Source: Levilactobacillus yonginensis
GTDB taxonomy: Bacteria; Bacillota; Bacilli; Lactobacillales; Lactobacillaceae
Assembly: GCF_964065165.1 (NCBI RefSeq)
Contig: NZ_OZ061549.1
Span: 2,294,001-2,358,000 of the forward strand
Direction: 5' to 3'
DNA: 64,000 nucleotides
The notes under the pieces are model-generated. The model saw nothing but the letters and a program-made list of their open reading frames with translations, was not told where the DNA came from and ran no database searches. How positions within the stretch are numbered: position 1 is the stretch's first letter; the number at the start of each line of letters is the position of its first letter. Both the position numbers and the translations under genes were made by a program. Below are positions 34,557-42,299 of the stretch, one piece after another.

Positions 34557-36170
34557 ATTTTAGCGCGTAAAAATATTGATAAGTTAGTATTCGTACCAAC
34601 CATCGTTTTATTTATTCTCGCGTCATTGCTATTTATTTTAGGTGGCGGCCAGTTACAAGCCGGCCTGAGTTCAATATTGAACTGGATTGATACTCGCATG
34701 TCATGGGCCTATATGATGGTGTACGTGGTCAACTTTTTATTTTTTATGTATTTGGCATTTGGTAAGTTTGGTAAGGTTAAATTGGGTGACCCCGAAGACA
34801 AACCCCACTACAGTAATTTTCAGTGGGGGAGCATGGTCTTCGCTACGGCCATCGATGCCAGCATTTTGATGCTGTCTATCGTTGATCCCTTACGGTACCT
34901 ACAACACCCAGCGTTTGGTTTGAAGCCATTCTCTAGTGATGCGTACGGTGCCGCCCACATGTTGGGGCAATTCAACTGGGGTCCCATGGCCTGGATGATG
35001 TTCGCGCCAGCCACGATTGCGATTGCTTACGTCCTGTACGTCAAGCATGGTAAGGTTCAGCGGGTTTCCGCCGCTATTACCAGTTTGCAAGGGGATAGTC
35101 GCGGTAAAGTGGTTGCGCGGCACGTCATTGACTTCTTAGTGGTCTTTGGAATTATGGGGGGCATTGGCTCTTCAGTCGGAATGGAAATTCCCATCATTTC
35201 CAAAGTCTTGAGTCGGCTTACCGGTGTGCAAGACAATTTGATGCTAAAAATTGAACTCTTTATTATTCTGTTTATTTTATTTGCTGTCACGGTGTTCCAT
35301 GGTTTGAATGGTGGAATCAACCGGTTAAGTTCTGCGCATATTTGGACGGCACTGGGGTTATTAGCTATTATCTTGGTCATTGGACCAACGGTTTATATTT
35401 TAAATTCTGAAACGAACAGTTTGGGCTTGATGGCCCAAAAGTTTGTTTCCATGTCGACTAACACATTGCCCAATGGGGGTAGCAGTACCGCTCAGCAAGA
35501 AACGATTTTCTACTGGGGCTGGTGGTTGTCCTACATGCCCGTCATGGGACTGTTCATTGCCCGGATTTCTAAAGGCCGGACAATTCGTCAGGTCCTTGTG
35601 GGGATGTTGACTTATGGTGCTTTGGGTTGCATGAGTTTTTACGCCATCTTTGGCGGGTATTCTCTGTGGCTGCAACGTACCGGAGCCGTTAACTTGGTCC
35701 ACATCTTGAATACCCAGGGTCAGGCTGCCGTGGTTGCCACGGTCATTGCTACTTTGCCATTTAAGATGATCATCTTGGCGCTCTACTGTATCTCTTGTTT
35801 CATCTTCTTAGCAACGACCATCTCGTCATCAGCGTTTATTGTTTCTTCGTTCACCAGCCTTCATTTGGACGATGGGGAAGAACCTAGTCGCTGGAACCGG
35901 ATGATCTGGGTCGTTGTCTTCATCATCTTCTCCTTCGGGATTGTGATGGTGGGGGGCTTCAAGACTGTCCAAACGGTCTCAACGATTGCCGGATTCCCAT
36001 TGATGATTGTTTGCTTGTTGTTGCTGCATTCCATTTGGCACATGTTAACGGCCAAAAATGCTGTAGCACCAGTCGTGGTTCCACAACCAGTTGTGATTCG
36101 CCGGATTACGGTGGAATTGCCACGAGCGGTTCGTGGGCCGATGATTTTATCGCCAGACCACGCTAATTAA
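34557..36170 (+). CDS. BCCT family transporter (glycine betaine/carnitine/choline type), apparent ATT start
   Basis: 537 residues with 12 helices. The signature GWWLSYMPVMGLFIARISKG (about 310-329) is the BCCT sodium/substrate helix region. The frame is open and protein-like from about 34557: ILARKNIDKLVFVPTIVLF forms the usual basic N-terminus and first helix. No ATG, GTG or TTG occurs before TTG 34626, which would cut the first helix. GAGGAGGA sits 6-7 bases before ATT 34557, so ATT is the likely start, or an ATG mutated to ATT. Probable osmoprotectant importer. Confidence 0.88.
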   Translation: MLARKNIDKLVFVPTIVLFILASLLFILGGGQLQAGLSSILNWIDTRMSWAYMMVYVVNFLFFMYLAFGKFGKVKLGDPEDKPHYSNFQWGSMVFATAIDASILMLSIVDPLRYLQHPAFGLKPFSSDAYGAAHMLGQFNWGPMAWMMFAPATIAIAYVLYVKHGKVQRVSAAITSLQGDSRGKVVARHVIDFLVVFGIMGGIGSSVGMEIPIISKVLSRLTGVQDNLMLKIELFIILFILFAVTVFHGLNGGINRLSSAHIWTALGLLAIILVIGPTVYILNSETNSLGLMAQKFVSMSTNTLPNGGSSTAQQETIFYWGWWLSYMPVMGLFIARISKGRTIRQVLVGMLTYGALGCMSFYAIFGGYSLWLQRTGAVNLVHILNTQGQAAVVATVIATLPFKMIILALYCISCFIFLATTISSSAFIVSSFTSLHLDDGEEPSRWNRMIWVVVFIIFSFGIVMVGGFKTVQTVSTIAGFPLMIVCLLLLHSIWHMLTAKNAVAPVVVPQPVVIRRITVELPRAVRGPMILSPDHAN

Positions 36171-36186
36171 ACGAATGTAAACGAAC

Positions 36187-36219
36187 GGGTAGCCCTGATT
36201 TTGCCGGGCTACCCATTTT
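36187..36219 (+). terminator. Terminator of the BCCT gene
   Basis: GGGTAGCCC/GGGCTACCC stem followed by ATTTTGG. Confidence 0.75.
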
Positions 36220-36604
36220 GGTTATTTGGGTCAAATAAGAGTGCTAAGGTTTCACTACGGCCAGCCAACCCTGTGTGGCAGAACTTAATGATTAACTTAA
36301 TCACTCATTATTGGAATCGTTGGTTTTTATCCACGGATGGCGTTTTAAGGGCGACTGGTTAGATTTCAGATAAAGTATCATGCTAACGGTTAAACCACCG
36401 ATAACGTTCGATAAGACGTGTTAAGTGACAATCCTGGAGGAACTTACCACTTGTGACCTGAAAAATGATTTCGGGCCGGGCACTATAAATCTAGTGGTCA
36501 AAATTGAGTAGTCGTGCCACCTTTTTGTCAATTAGCTTGCTACTCTAGCGTGTGGAGGTATGATACAATGAAGCCGAATCATCCATTGGAGGGAAAATAA
36601 CTTT
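36220..36604. other. 385-bp intergenic stretch without a gene
   Basis: No open frame with a ribosome site and no repeat recognised. The last 60 bases should contain the uspA promoter (TGATACAATG near 36560 offers a -10-like TACAAT). Confidence 0.5.
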
Positions 36605-37063
36605 ATGGCAGATGAAAGTAACAATCCGCTGTTTTTCCGGCGTATTTTAATTACGATCGATGAGGACGACCGTCCATCGACCAGCCGGGCTTTTCGGTTT
36701 GCAATGACTATGGCGCGCGACTATCAAGCACATCTGGGTATTGCATCAGTCTTAGAAAACAATGATATCAGTATTTATGAGTCTTTGATGCCAGCTAAGC
36801 TGAACGAGAAACGGGATCATCTCCGGCGCATCGTTAAAGAATATGCTGACAAGGCGACGGCGTTTGGTGTTGAACAGGTTCGGCCGATTGTAGCCGAGGG
36901 TGGCGACGTTGACGACGTGATTCTGCAAAAAATTGTGCCAGACTTTCAACCAGACTTGATTGTTTGTGGAGCTGATGTGGACTTTGCAAGCCATGGTCAT
37001 CCCGGTGCAATTGGTCTGCGGCTGACGAAGAAGTCTGACGTATCAGTCATCGTGATTCGTTAA
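36605..37063 (+). CDS. Universal stress protein, UspA family
   Basis: 152 residues. RRILITIDEDDRPSTSRAFRFAMTMA begins the alpha/beta fold and DLIVCGADVDFASHGHPGAIGLRLTKKSDVSVIVIR ends it (residues 117-152, here described by position). The ATP-binding GxxGx9GS/T motif is only partly kept (GHPGAIGLRL), so ATP binding is uncertain. GGAGGG lies 11 bases before ATG 36605. Confidence 0.85.
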   Translation: MADESNNPLFFRRILITIDEDDRPSTSRAFRFAMTMARDYQAHLGIASVLENNDISIYESLMPAKLNEKRDHLRRIVKEYADKATAFGVEQVRPIVAEGGDVDDVILQKIVPDFQPDLIVCGADVDFASHGHPGAIGLRLTKKSDVSVIVIR

Positions 37064-37122
37064 GTGTCATGGTTCCGAACGCTGGTTGTGTTACCAATAA
37101 GGCGAATATTAGGTACTTTAGC

Positions 37123-37170
37123 AAAAAAGCACATTAGACTTTTCGATGGGAAAGTCCGATGTGCTTTTGT
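37123..37170 (+). terminator. Terminator of the UspA gene
   Basis: AAAAAAGCACAT.AGACTTT / AAAGTC.GATGTGCTTTT stem with flanking A and T runs. Confidence 0.78.
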
Positions 37171-37318
37171 TAGTTGGTACGTAATTATGATAATTGGGGT
37201 CAGTAAGTTAGGCCGTTCAGTTAGTCTATTCAATCGAAATATGCCTATCAGTTATTAATCTACACATAGTTTGGTGTATAATAAGCATACTTGAGACGTT
37301 GTCAAAGGGGGAGTTCTG

Positions 37319-37996
37319 ATGCAGAGACCAGCAATTCAGGGATTCTTGTTTGATCTACACGGGGTAATTGCTGATTCATGGCAGTACCACTTAGCTTCAT
37401 GGCGAAAAATTGCCCAAGAACTTAAGGTACCGTGGACGCCACAGCTGGCTGAGACGTTACCAGGTATGAGTCGGCGTGCTTCGTTAGCAGCTATTTTAAG
37501 CTCTGACGGGCAAACGTCTAAGTTGACGGAACAACAATTTCAGGCCATTGCCACCCATGAAAATGAGTTGTATCAACGGATGATTGCCAAGATGACACCA
37601 GCTAATCGGTTGCCAGGCGTAACCAACTTTTTAAAGGAGTTGGTGGCGGCAGGATATCCAATGGCTTTGGCCTCGGCATCAACTAACGCACCAGCTGAAA
37701 TTGTCCGGTTGGGATTGACAGGGTTCTTTCCGAAGATTGTTGCGGCCGATCAACTTCAACGCAGCAAACCCGCCCCCGACGTGTATTTGGCTGCGGCAAA
37801 GCTGGTGGGATTTCCCCCAGAAAATTGCGTGGCATTTGAAGACACGGTCACCGGGATACAAGCGGCTAAGGCTGCTGGGTGTTCCACGATTGGTATTAAT
37901 CAGCAAGCTTTACCGGGCGCGGATGCTATGCTGGCCGATACGACGGCACTTAGTCTTGCAACCGTGCTGCGGGCACTTGGCCAGCCAATTGTGTGA
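37319..37996 (+). CDS. pgmB: Beta-phosphoglucomutase-like HAD protein with Asp-to-His in motif I
   Basis: 225 residues of HAD subfamily I. The order is FLFDLHGVIADS, cap domain, SASTNAP (motif II), RSKPAPDVYL (Lys, motif III) and FEDTVTGIQAAKAAG (motif IV). In beta-PGM, motif I is DxD: the first Asp (Asp12 here) is phosphorylated and the second is acid/base. The second is His14 here (codon CAC, one base from GAC). The family normally interconverts beta-glucose-1-P and glucose-6-P; this change could alter or abolish that. No maltose phosphorylase is adjacent. RBS GGGGGAG. Confidence 0.83.
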   Translation: MQRPAIQGFLFDLHGVIADSWQYHLASWRKIAQELKVPWTPQLAETLPGMSRRASLAAILSSDGQTSKLTEQQFQAIATHENELYQRMIAKMTPANRLPGVTNFLKELVAAGYPMALASASTNAPAEIVRLGLTGFFPKIVAADQLQRSKPAPDVYLAAAKLVGFPPENCVAFEDTVTGIQAAKAAGCSTIGINQQALPGADAMLADTTALSLATVLRALGQPIV

Positions 37997-38348
37997 GCAC
38001 GAAGTCTTTCAAAATGATGGCTTGGTTGTGTTCCTCATCCTTGGCACCGTATAAAAAGATGACGTCCTGGGTGGCTAACTGATCAGCAACCAACTTTAGG
38101 AAGTCGGCTAGGGCGTCGTTAGCGGCGAGCTCAGCGAGGTACTTTTGCTTGAACTCTGGGAATTTAGCGGGTTCATGGTTGAACCACTTACGCAGTTCGG
38201 TCGTGGGGCCCATTTCTTTTTCCCAGGAAGCTAGTTGGGCGTTGACCTTTGAAATACCGCGGGGCCAGAGTCTGTCGACCAATACGCGGTAGCCGTCTAA
38301 GTCGGCGGGTTTTGTATAGATACGTTCGCATTTAATTGCCATTTTCAT
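37950..38348 (-). CDS. DUF488 family protein
   Basis: 132 residues. RIYTKPADLDGYRVLVDRLWPRG and the FLYGAKDEEHNQA block are typical of DUF488 (YeaO-like). ATG 38348 follows GGAGATGGT. The gene converges with the HAD gene and their 3' ends overlap by 47 bases, which could allow antisense interference. Function unknown. Confidence 0.88.
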   Translation of the reverse strand: MKMAIKCERIYTKPADLDGYRVLVDRLWPRGISKVNAQLASWEKEMGPTTELRKWFNHEPAKFPEFKQKYLAELAANDALADFLKLVADQLATQDVIFLYGAKDEEHNQAIILKDFVLTQLAGQVPAARLQD

Positions 38349-38648
38349 ACCATCTCCATGACTCCTAGTTTACCATCTCTGTTCTGAGAATTAAATCTTA
38401 CCAGGTGACGAATATTGCTGCCTGCGACTCATATGAGGAGTATCACTCAGAATTAGCTGGGGGGCGGAATATTGAGCAGCAATGAGGCGTAGAGGCTGGG
38501 TAATTTTTGTGAAGCTGGGCAGGGTAGATCTTAGTTCGCAGCTTGCTCTGCTCGCATTTGAATCAAGGAAAGTATTTGGCCAACTTTTTGTGGGCGCCCC
38601 CACAGCGGTCAAAGTTATAAATAAAAATTAAAGGAAGCGGATAAGACC
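38349..38648. other. 300-bp intergenic stretch without a gene
   Basis: No supported gene. Contains the divergent promoter regions of the DUF488 gene and mpg. CCCCACAGCGG at about 38598 echoes the core of the CCCACAGC repeat but is too short to call. Confidence 0.4.
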
Positions 38649-39278
38649 ATGACAAATGAGTTAGCTGAGTTTTATGCAGGTCGCTCTACACCAGAGATTA
38701 CGCAAGACCTACTGGGGCATGAGTTGATCTACGACACACCGGCTGGCAGAATGAGTGGGTGGGTCGTTGAGGCGGAAGCCTATTTGGGTGAACAGGATAC
38801 TGCTGCGCACGCCTTTAATGGCCGTCATACGGCCGCTAACGCCGCTTTGTATGATGCACCAGGAACTATCTATATTTACATTTTGCGCGGGTACTACATG
38901 TTAGACATTGCCACCCAAACGGTGGGAACACCACAAGGAATTCTGATTCGAGGAATTGAACCCCATGAAGGGTTAGATCTTATGCAGCAACACCGTGACA
39001 AACCAGTTCCAGATATTAGCAATGGGCCTGGCAAGCTGACAGCGGCTATCGGGTTACAATCCAAGGACCTGAACAGAACGCTACTTGGCACACATAATTT
39101 AACAATTACAGCAGAAAAGACGCGTCAACCAAAGGAAGTCGCGGCCACATCACGGGTTGGGGTCAGTGCAGGTAGCTGGCAGGACCGACCACTACGGTTT
39201 ACAGTTGCAGGTAACCCCTACGTTTCCGGCAGTCGTAAACGTGATTGGGACCGGGACAATCACGGTTGGCAGAACTAA
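38649..39278 (+). CDS. DNA-3-methyladenine glycosylase, MPG/AAG family
   Basis: 209 residues of the alkyladenine-glycosylase fold, unrelated to Tag. TQDLLGHELIYD, VVEAEAYLGEQDTAAHAFNG (catalytic Glu in VVEAEAY), GTIYIYILRGYYML and NGPGKLTAAIGL are diagnostic. It excises alkylated purines and hypoxanthine. GGAAGCGG lies upstream of ATG 38649. With the two Tag-family genes, this is the third alkyl-base glycosylase homologue in the window. Confidence 0.92.
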   Translation: MTNELAEFYAGRSTPEITQDLLGHELIYDTPAGRMSGWVVEAEAYLGEQDTAAHAFNGRHTAANAALYDAPGTIYIYILRGYYMLDIATQTVGTPQGILIRGIEPHEGLDLMQQHRDKPVPDISNGPGKLTAAIGLQSKDLNRTLLGTHNLTITAEKTRQPKEVAATSRVGVSAGSWQDRPLRFTVAGNPYVSGSRKRDWDRDNHGWQN

Positions 39279-39340
39279 GCGTTGCTGGGGGGACTTTTGG
39301 TATAATAGCCCCAGAACGTTTTAAGGGATGGCATAAGTTT

Positions 39341-40195
39341 ATGAATATTGATATTTTTATTGAAACACGGAAGCGACTGCATTTGTCGCAAGACCAGTTG
39401 GCTAATGGTATTTGTACACAAGCAACTCTCAGTAAATTTGAACGTAACGGCAAGGTTCCTTCTTTGAAAATTCTGTTGCAACTGTGCGATCGTCTAGAAT
39501 TAACGTTAAATGATCTTTTTCCGTTGAACCATGATGAGGACTCCGTTCGTTCACAGGCATTGGAACAGGCTGAATTCCAGCTGTTGATTGGTGAATATAA
39601 GGAAGCCGCGGCTAGCCTGAAAAAATTAGGCAATCCAGAGACTGGCACGTTAACCTTTCAAATGCGGTTTTACTTCATTCGGGGGTATATCACGGCGCTG
39701 ACTGGTGGCCCAATTGCCGACTCACTCTACGACTTTTCACAAATTTTAAACCGGTTTGATGAAGGCCATCATTCTATGTATTCCATGCTGGCCTACACTG
39801 GGATGGGAATTGCTTATAGTAATGAGGATGACGACGAACGGGCTGGTTTTTACTTCAATAAGGTTGCCGGTGAAATTCGAAACTTAAGTTTTAAGAATCG
39901 GCACAGCATTTGGCGCGCCTTAAACATTATTTTTTATACTGGTCAATTTTATGGTCGTAACGGCGAGTTGAAAAATAGTAACGACCTGTTGACTTACGGG
40001 GTTGAGGTCTGTGCGCGTTTCCACGTGACCTACTACTTGGCACGTATCCTGTATCAACGCGCCTTGAATCAGCAACGATTGCAAGGAGATCCCCACCAAA
40101 TCAAGCAGGATCTTCAAGATGCTTCGGCGTTTGCCCGCTTGAACAGCAATACGAAGTTATTACAGATGATTGAAGAATTCCCGTTCAATGATTAA
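39341..40195 (+). CDS. Rgg/PlcR-like transcriptional regulator (XRE HTH plus TPR)
   Basis: 284 residues. The N-terminal HTH spans about residues 5-60 (ETRKRLHLSQDQLANGI, QATLSKFERNG), followed by a helical TPR-type domain, the layout of Rgg/RRNPP regulators that bind short peptides. ATG 39341 follows AAGGGATGG. An extended -10 (TGGTATAAT, ending 39306) lies 35 bases upstream. Earlier in-frame codons overlap mpg and are unlikely. No obvious pheromone gene was found nearby. Confidence 0.85.
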   Translation: MNIDIFIETRKRLHLSQDQLANGICTQATLSKFERNGKVPSLKILLQLCDRLELTLNDLFPLNHDEDSVRSQALEQAEFQLLIGEYKEAAASLKKLGNPETGTLTFQMRFYFIRGYITALTGGPIADSLYDFSQILNRFDEGHHSMYSMLAYTGMGIAYSNEDDDERAGFYFNKVAGEIRNLSFKNRHSIWRALNIIFYTGQFYGRNGELKNSNDLLTYGVEVCARFHVTYYLARILYQRALNQQRLQGDPHQIKQDLQDASAFARLNSNTKLLQMIEEFPFND

Positions 40196-40216
40196 GAACG
40201 ATGTTTTTAGACAGTA

Positions 40217-40253
40217 AAAGAGGTACCGAGACAGTTGTCCCGATACCTCTTTG
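40217..40253. terminator. Bidirectional terminator between the Rgg-like gene and menG
   Basis: AAAGAGGTA(C)CG..CGATACCTCTTT stem between two convergent genes. Confidence 0.75.
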
Positions 40254-40265
40254 TTTATCTTAGAT

Positions 40266-40982
40266 TTAGTAAGGCTTACGGCCAAAGTGTACCGCGGCTG
40301 CCCCTAAGTTGAATTGCTGATAATGAACCTGACGGAGGCCAGCATCTCGAAACATCGTGGCCAACTCAGTCACACTCACGAATTGGTGAGTCGATTGTTG
40401 CAGGTAATTGTAAGCTTGGTAGTGATGTACCAGTTTGCCCATCAAGGGAACGATGTGACCGAAGTAAGCTTGCCAACCCGTGTGAATTACTGAGTTGGTT
40501 GGCTGAGAAGTCTCCAGACAAACGACTTGTCCGCCGGGTTTAACCACCCGCGCCATTTCGCGCAGGACTTGGTTTGCATCTGGGACATTACGCAGGCCGA
40601 AACCAATCGTTACCAGGTTAAAACTGTTATCTGGGTAGGGGAGGTGCATGGCATCTCCCTGACGCAACGTGATGCGGTCGGTCAGACCAGCCGCTTTAAC
40701 CTTAGAACGCGCTTCACGTAACATGGTGCCACTAAAGTCGAGGCCAACTACGCGTCCCGCCGGACCAACAACATTCGCTAGCGCCAACGTCCAGTCACCA
40801 GTGCCACAGCAGAGGTCGAGGGCAAAGTCACCCGGATGAATGGTCGTTGCGTCCATTACGTGTTGCCGCCAAAGCCGGTGGGTCCCCAGACTGATTAGGT
40901 TGTTCATCTGATCATACTGAGGTGCGATACTGTCAAAGGTGGCTTGCACTTGGTCTTCAGGTGTTTGATTGGTCAGGGACAT
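40266..40982 (-). CDS. menG: Demethylmenaquinone methyltransferase
   Basis: 238 residues, SAM-dependent, last step of menaquinone synthesis. FDSIAPQYDQMNNLISLG, the SAM motif LDLCCGTGDWTLALA and VTIGFGLRNVPD are typical of UbiE/MenG. AAAGGAGG before ATG 40982. It lies 24 bases downstream of map and is likely co-transcribed. No other men genes are seen; in many lactobacilli the pathway is partial and exogenous quinones are used. Confidence 0.93.
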   Translation of the reverse strand: MSLTNQTPEDQVQATFDSIAPQYDQMNNLISLGTHRLWRQHVMDATTIHPGDFALDLCCGTGDWTLALANVVGPAGRVVGLDFSGTMLREARSKVKAAGLTDRITLRQGDAMHLPYPDNSFNLVTIGFGLRNVPDANQVLREMARVVKPGGQVVCLETSQPTNSVIHTGWQAYFGHIVPLMGKLVHHYQAYNYLQQSTHQFVSVTELATMFRDAGLRQVHYQQFNLGAAAVHFGRKPY

Positions 40983-41006
40983 GTAAATGACCTCCTTTAG
41001 TCTGAA

Positions 41007-41801
41007 TTACAGCAGGTATTTAGCGTCAGTGTCAGGATCTTGTGACGTCAAGATCTTAGGACCATCGTCAGTGATTACCAGCGTGTGCTCGTACTGAGCA
41101 GACAGTGAACCATCAGCCGTCGCGTAGTATTCCCAAGACTTGTCAGGCACTTCTTTAGAGATGATTTCCCAAGTTCCCAAGTTGATCATGGGTTCGATGG
41201 TAATCGTCATACCAGCGCGTAAACGTAACCCGCGACCGGCTTCACCGTAGTTAGGGACGTTTGGTTGTTCGTGCATGGTTGGTTGAATCCCATGGCCGAT
41301 CAATTCACGGACATCGCCCATGTGTTCTTGGCCTTCCGTGTAAGCCTGAATGGCGTGACCAATGTCACCGATACGGTTGCCGACAACGGCTTGGTCAATC
41401 CCTAGGTAGAGGGCCTTCTTGGTGACATCCATCAAGTGTTGGGCTTCATCGCTGATTTTACCAACGGCGTAGGTCCAGCAGGAGTCACTTTCAAACCCGT
41501 CCAAGTTGACGGTCATGTCAACGGCAACAATGTCACCTTCCTTGAGCAAGAGTTCCTTGCGGGGAATGGCGTGGGCCACTTCGTCGTTAACGCTGACACA
41601 GGTAGCGTACTTGTAGCCTTCAAACCCTTTCTCTGAAGGGGTGGCACCATGTTCAGCGATGTATTTGTTAGCAAAACGTTCGATTTCCCAGGTAGAGATA
41701 CCTGGCTTAATGATGTCCCGTAAGCCCTTGTGGACACCAGCTAAAACGGCACCGGATTCGGCCATTTTCTTAATTTCACGATCAGATTTAATGGTTATCA
41801 A
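41007..41801 (-). CDS. map: Methionine aminopeptidase, type I
   Basis: 264 residues. Removes N-terminal Met from nascent proteins. The metal ligands are visible: Asp95 (AVDMTV), Asp106 (ESDSCW), His in GHGIQ, Glu in TIEPMIN and Glu in QYEHTLV. TTG start with AGGAGG 7 bases upstream. Slightly longer than E. coli Map because of a short C-terminal extension after the last ligand. Confidence 0.94.
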   Translation of the reverse strand: MITIKSDREIKKMAESGAVLAGVHKGLRDIIKPGISTWEIERFANKYIAEHGATPSEKGFEGYKYATCVSVNDEVAHAIPRKELLLKEGDIVAVDMTVNLDGFESDSCWTYAVGKISDEAQHLMDVTKKALYLGIDQAVVGNRIGDIGHAIQAYTEGQEHMGDVRELIGHGIQPTMHEQPNVPNYGEAGRGLRLRAGMTITIEPMINLGTWEIISKEVPDKSWEYYATADGSLSAQYEHTLVITDDGPKILTSQDPDTDAKYLL

Positions 41802-41890
41802 CGTGTTACCTCCTAAAAAATATGTTCACTTCTAATGTACACCTAATCAGTCATTTAGGCGACTCAGTTGAATAAGTTCTATACGGCAGG

Positions 41891-41923
41891 AACGACCGAA
41901 CGAGGAAGTCTCGTTCGGTCGTT
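41891..41923. terminator. Perfect inverted repeat/terminator after the 58-residue gene
   Basis: AACGACCGAACGAG and CTCGTTCGGTCGTT pair perfectly over 14 bp with a 5-base loop, three bases past the stop. The T-tail on the leftward strand is poor (TTCC). Confidence 0.65.
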
Positions 41924-41925
41924 GA

Positions 41926-42102
41926 TTAGTCTGCTTTGAGCTGATTGATTTTGCCGTCGTTGACCTGAGTCAAGATACGTTTGGCCTCGGTGATCCGTGC
42001 ATCGCATAAGAAGTGCATGGAATTATCCTTTTCATCTTCAGCGCGTTTCATTTGTTCCGTGAGAAAATCGATTTCATCTTTTAAATAAGTCACTAAGTCC
42101 AT
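41926..42102 (-). CDS. Small coiled-coil protein of 58 residues
   Basis: A short gene with GAGGGCGG just before ATG 42102 and a perfect hairpin after the stop. The sequence is a continuous charged helix (LVTYLKDEIDFLTEQMKRAE), a DNSMHFLCDARI centre and a second helix, so probably a helical hairpin. I recognise no family. It lies 124 bases upstream of map. Confidence 0.68.
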   Translation of the reverse strand: MDLVTYLKDEIDFLTEQMKRAEDEKDNSMHFLCDARITEAKRILTQVNDGKINQLKAD

Positions 42103-42299
42103 AGTCCGCCCTCAATTCTTTGCGTAGTCCGCAATAACTGGTCATAAATACCCAGTCACATAATAATTTCATTGTACCAAAGTTTGCGCCATAAGTAACT
42201 TGATTGAACAGGGTCCAATTGGTTTACAGTCCCCGTCAAAAGGACTACGATAGAAGTCAGTTGATAATGTTTCTAAAGTAGCATGAGGGAGTGAGGGTT

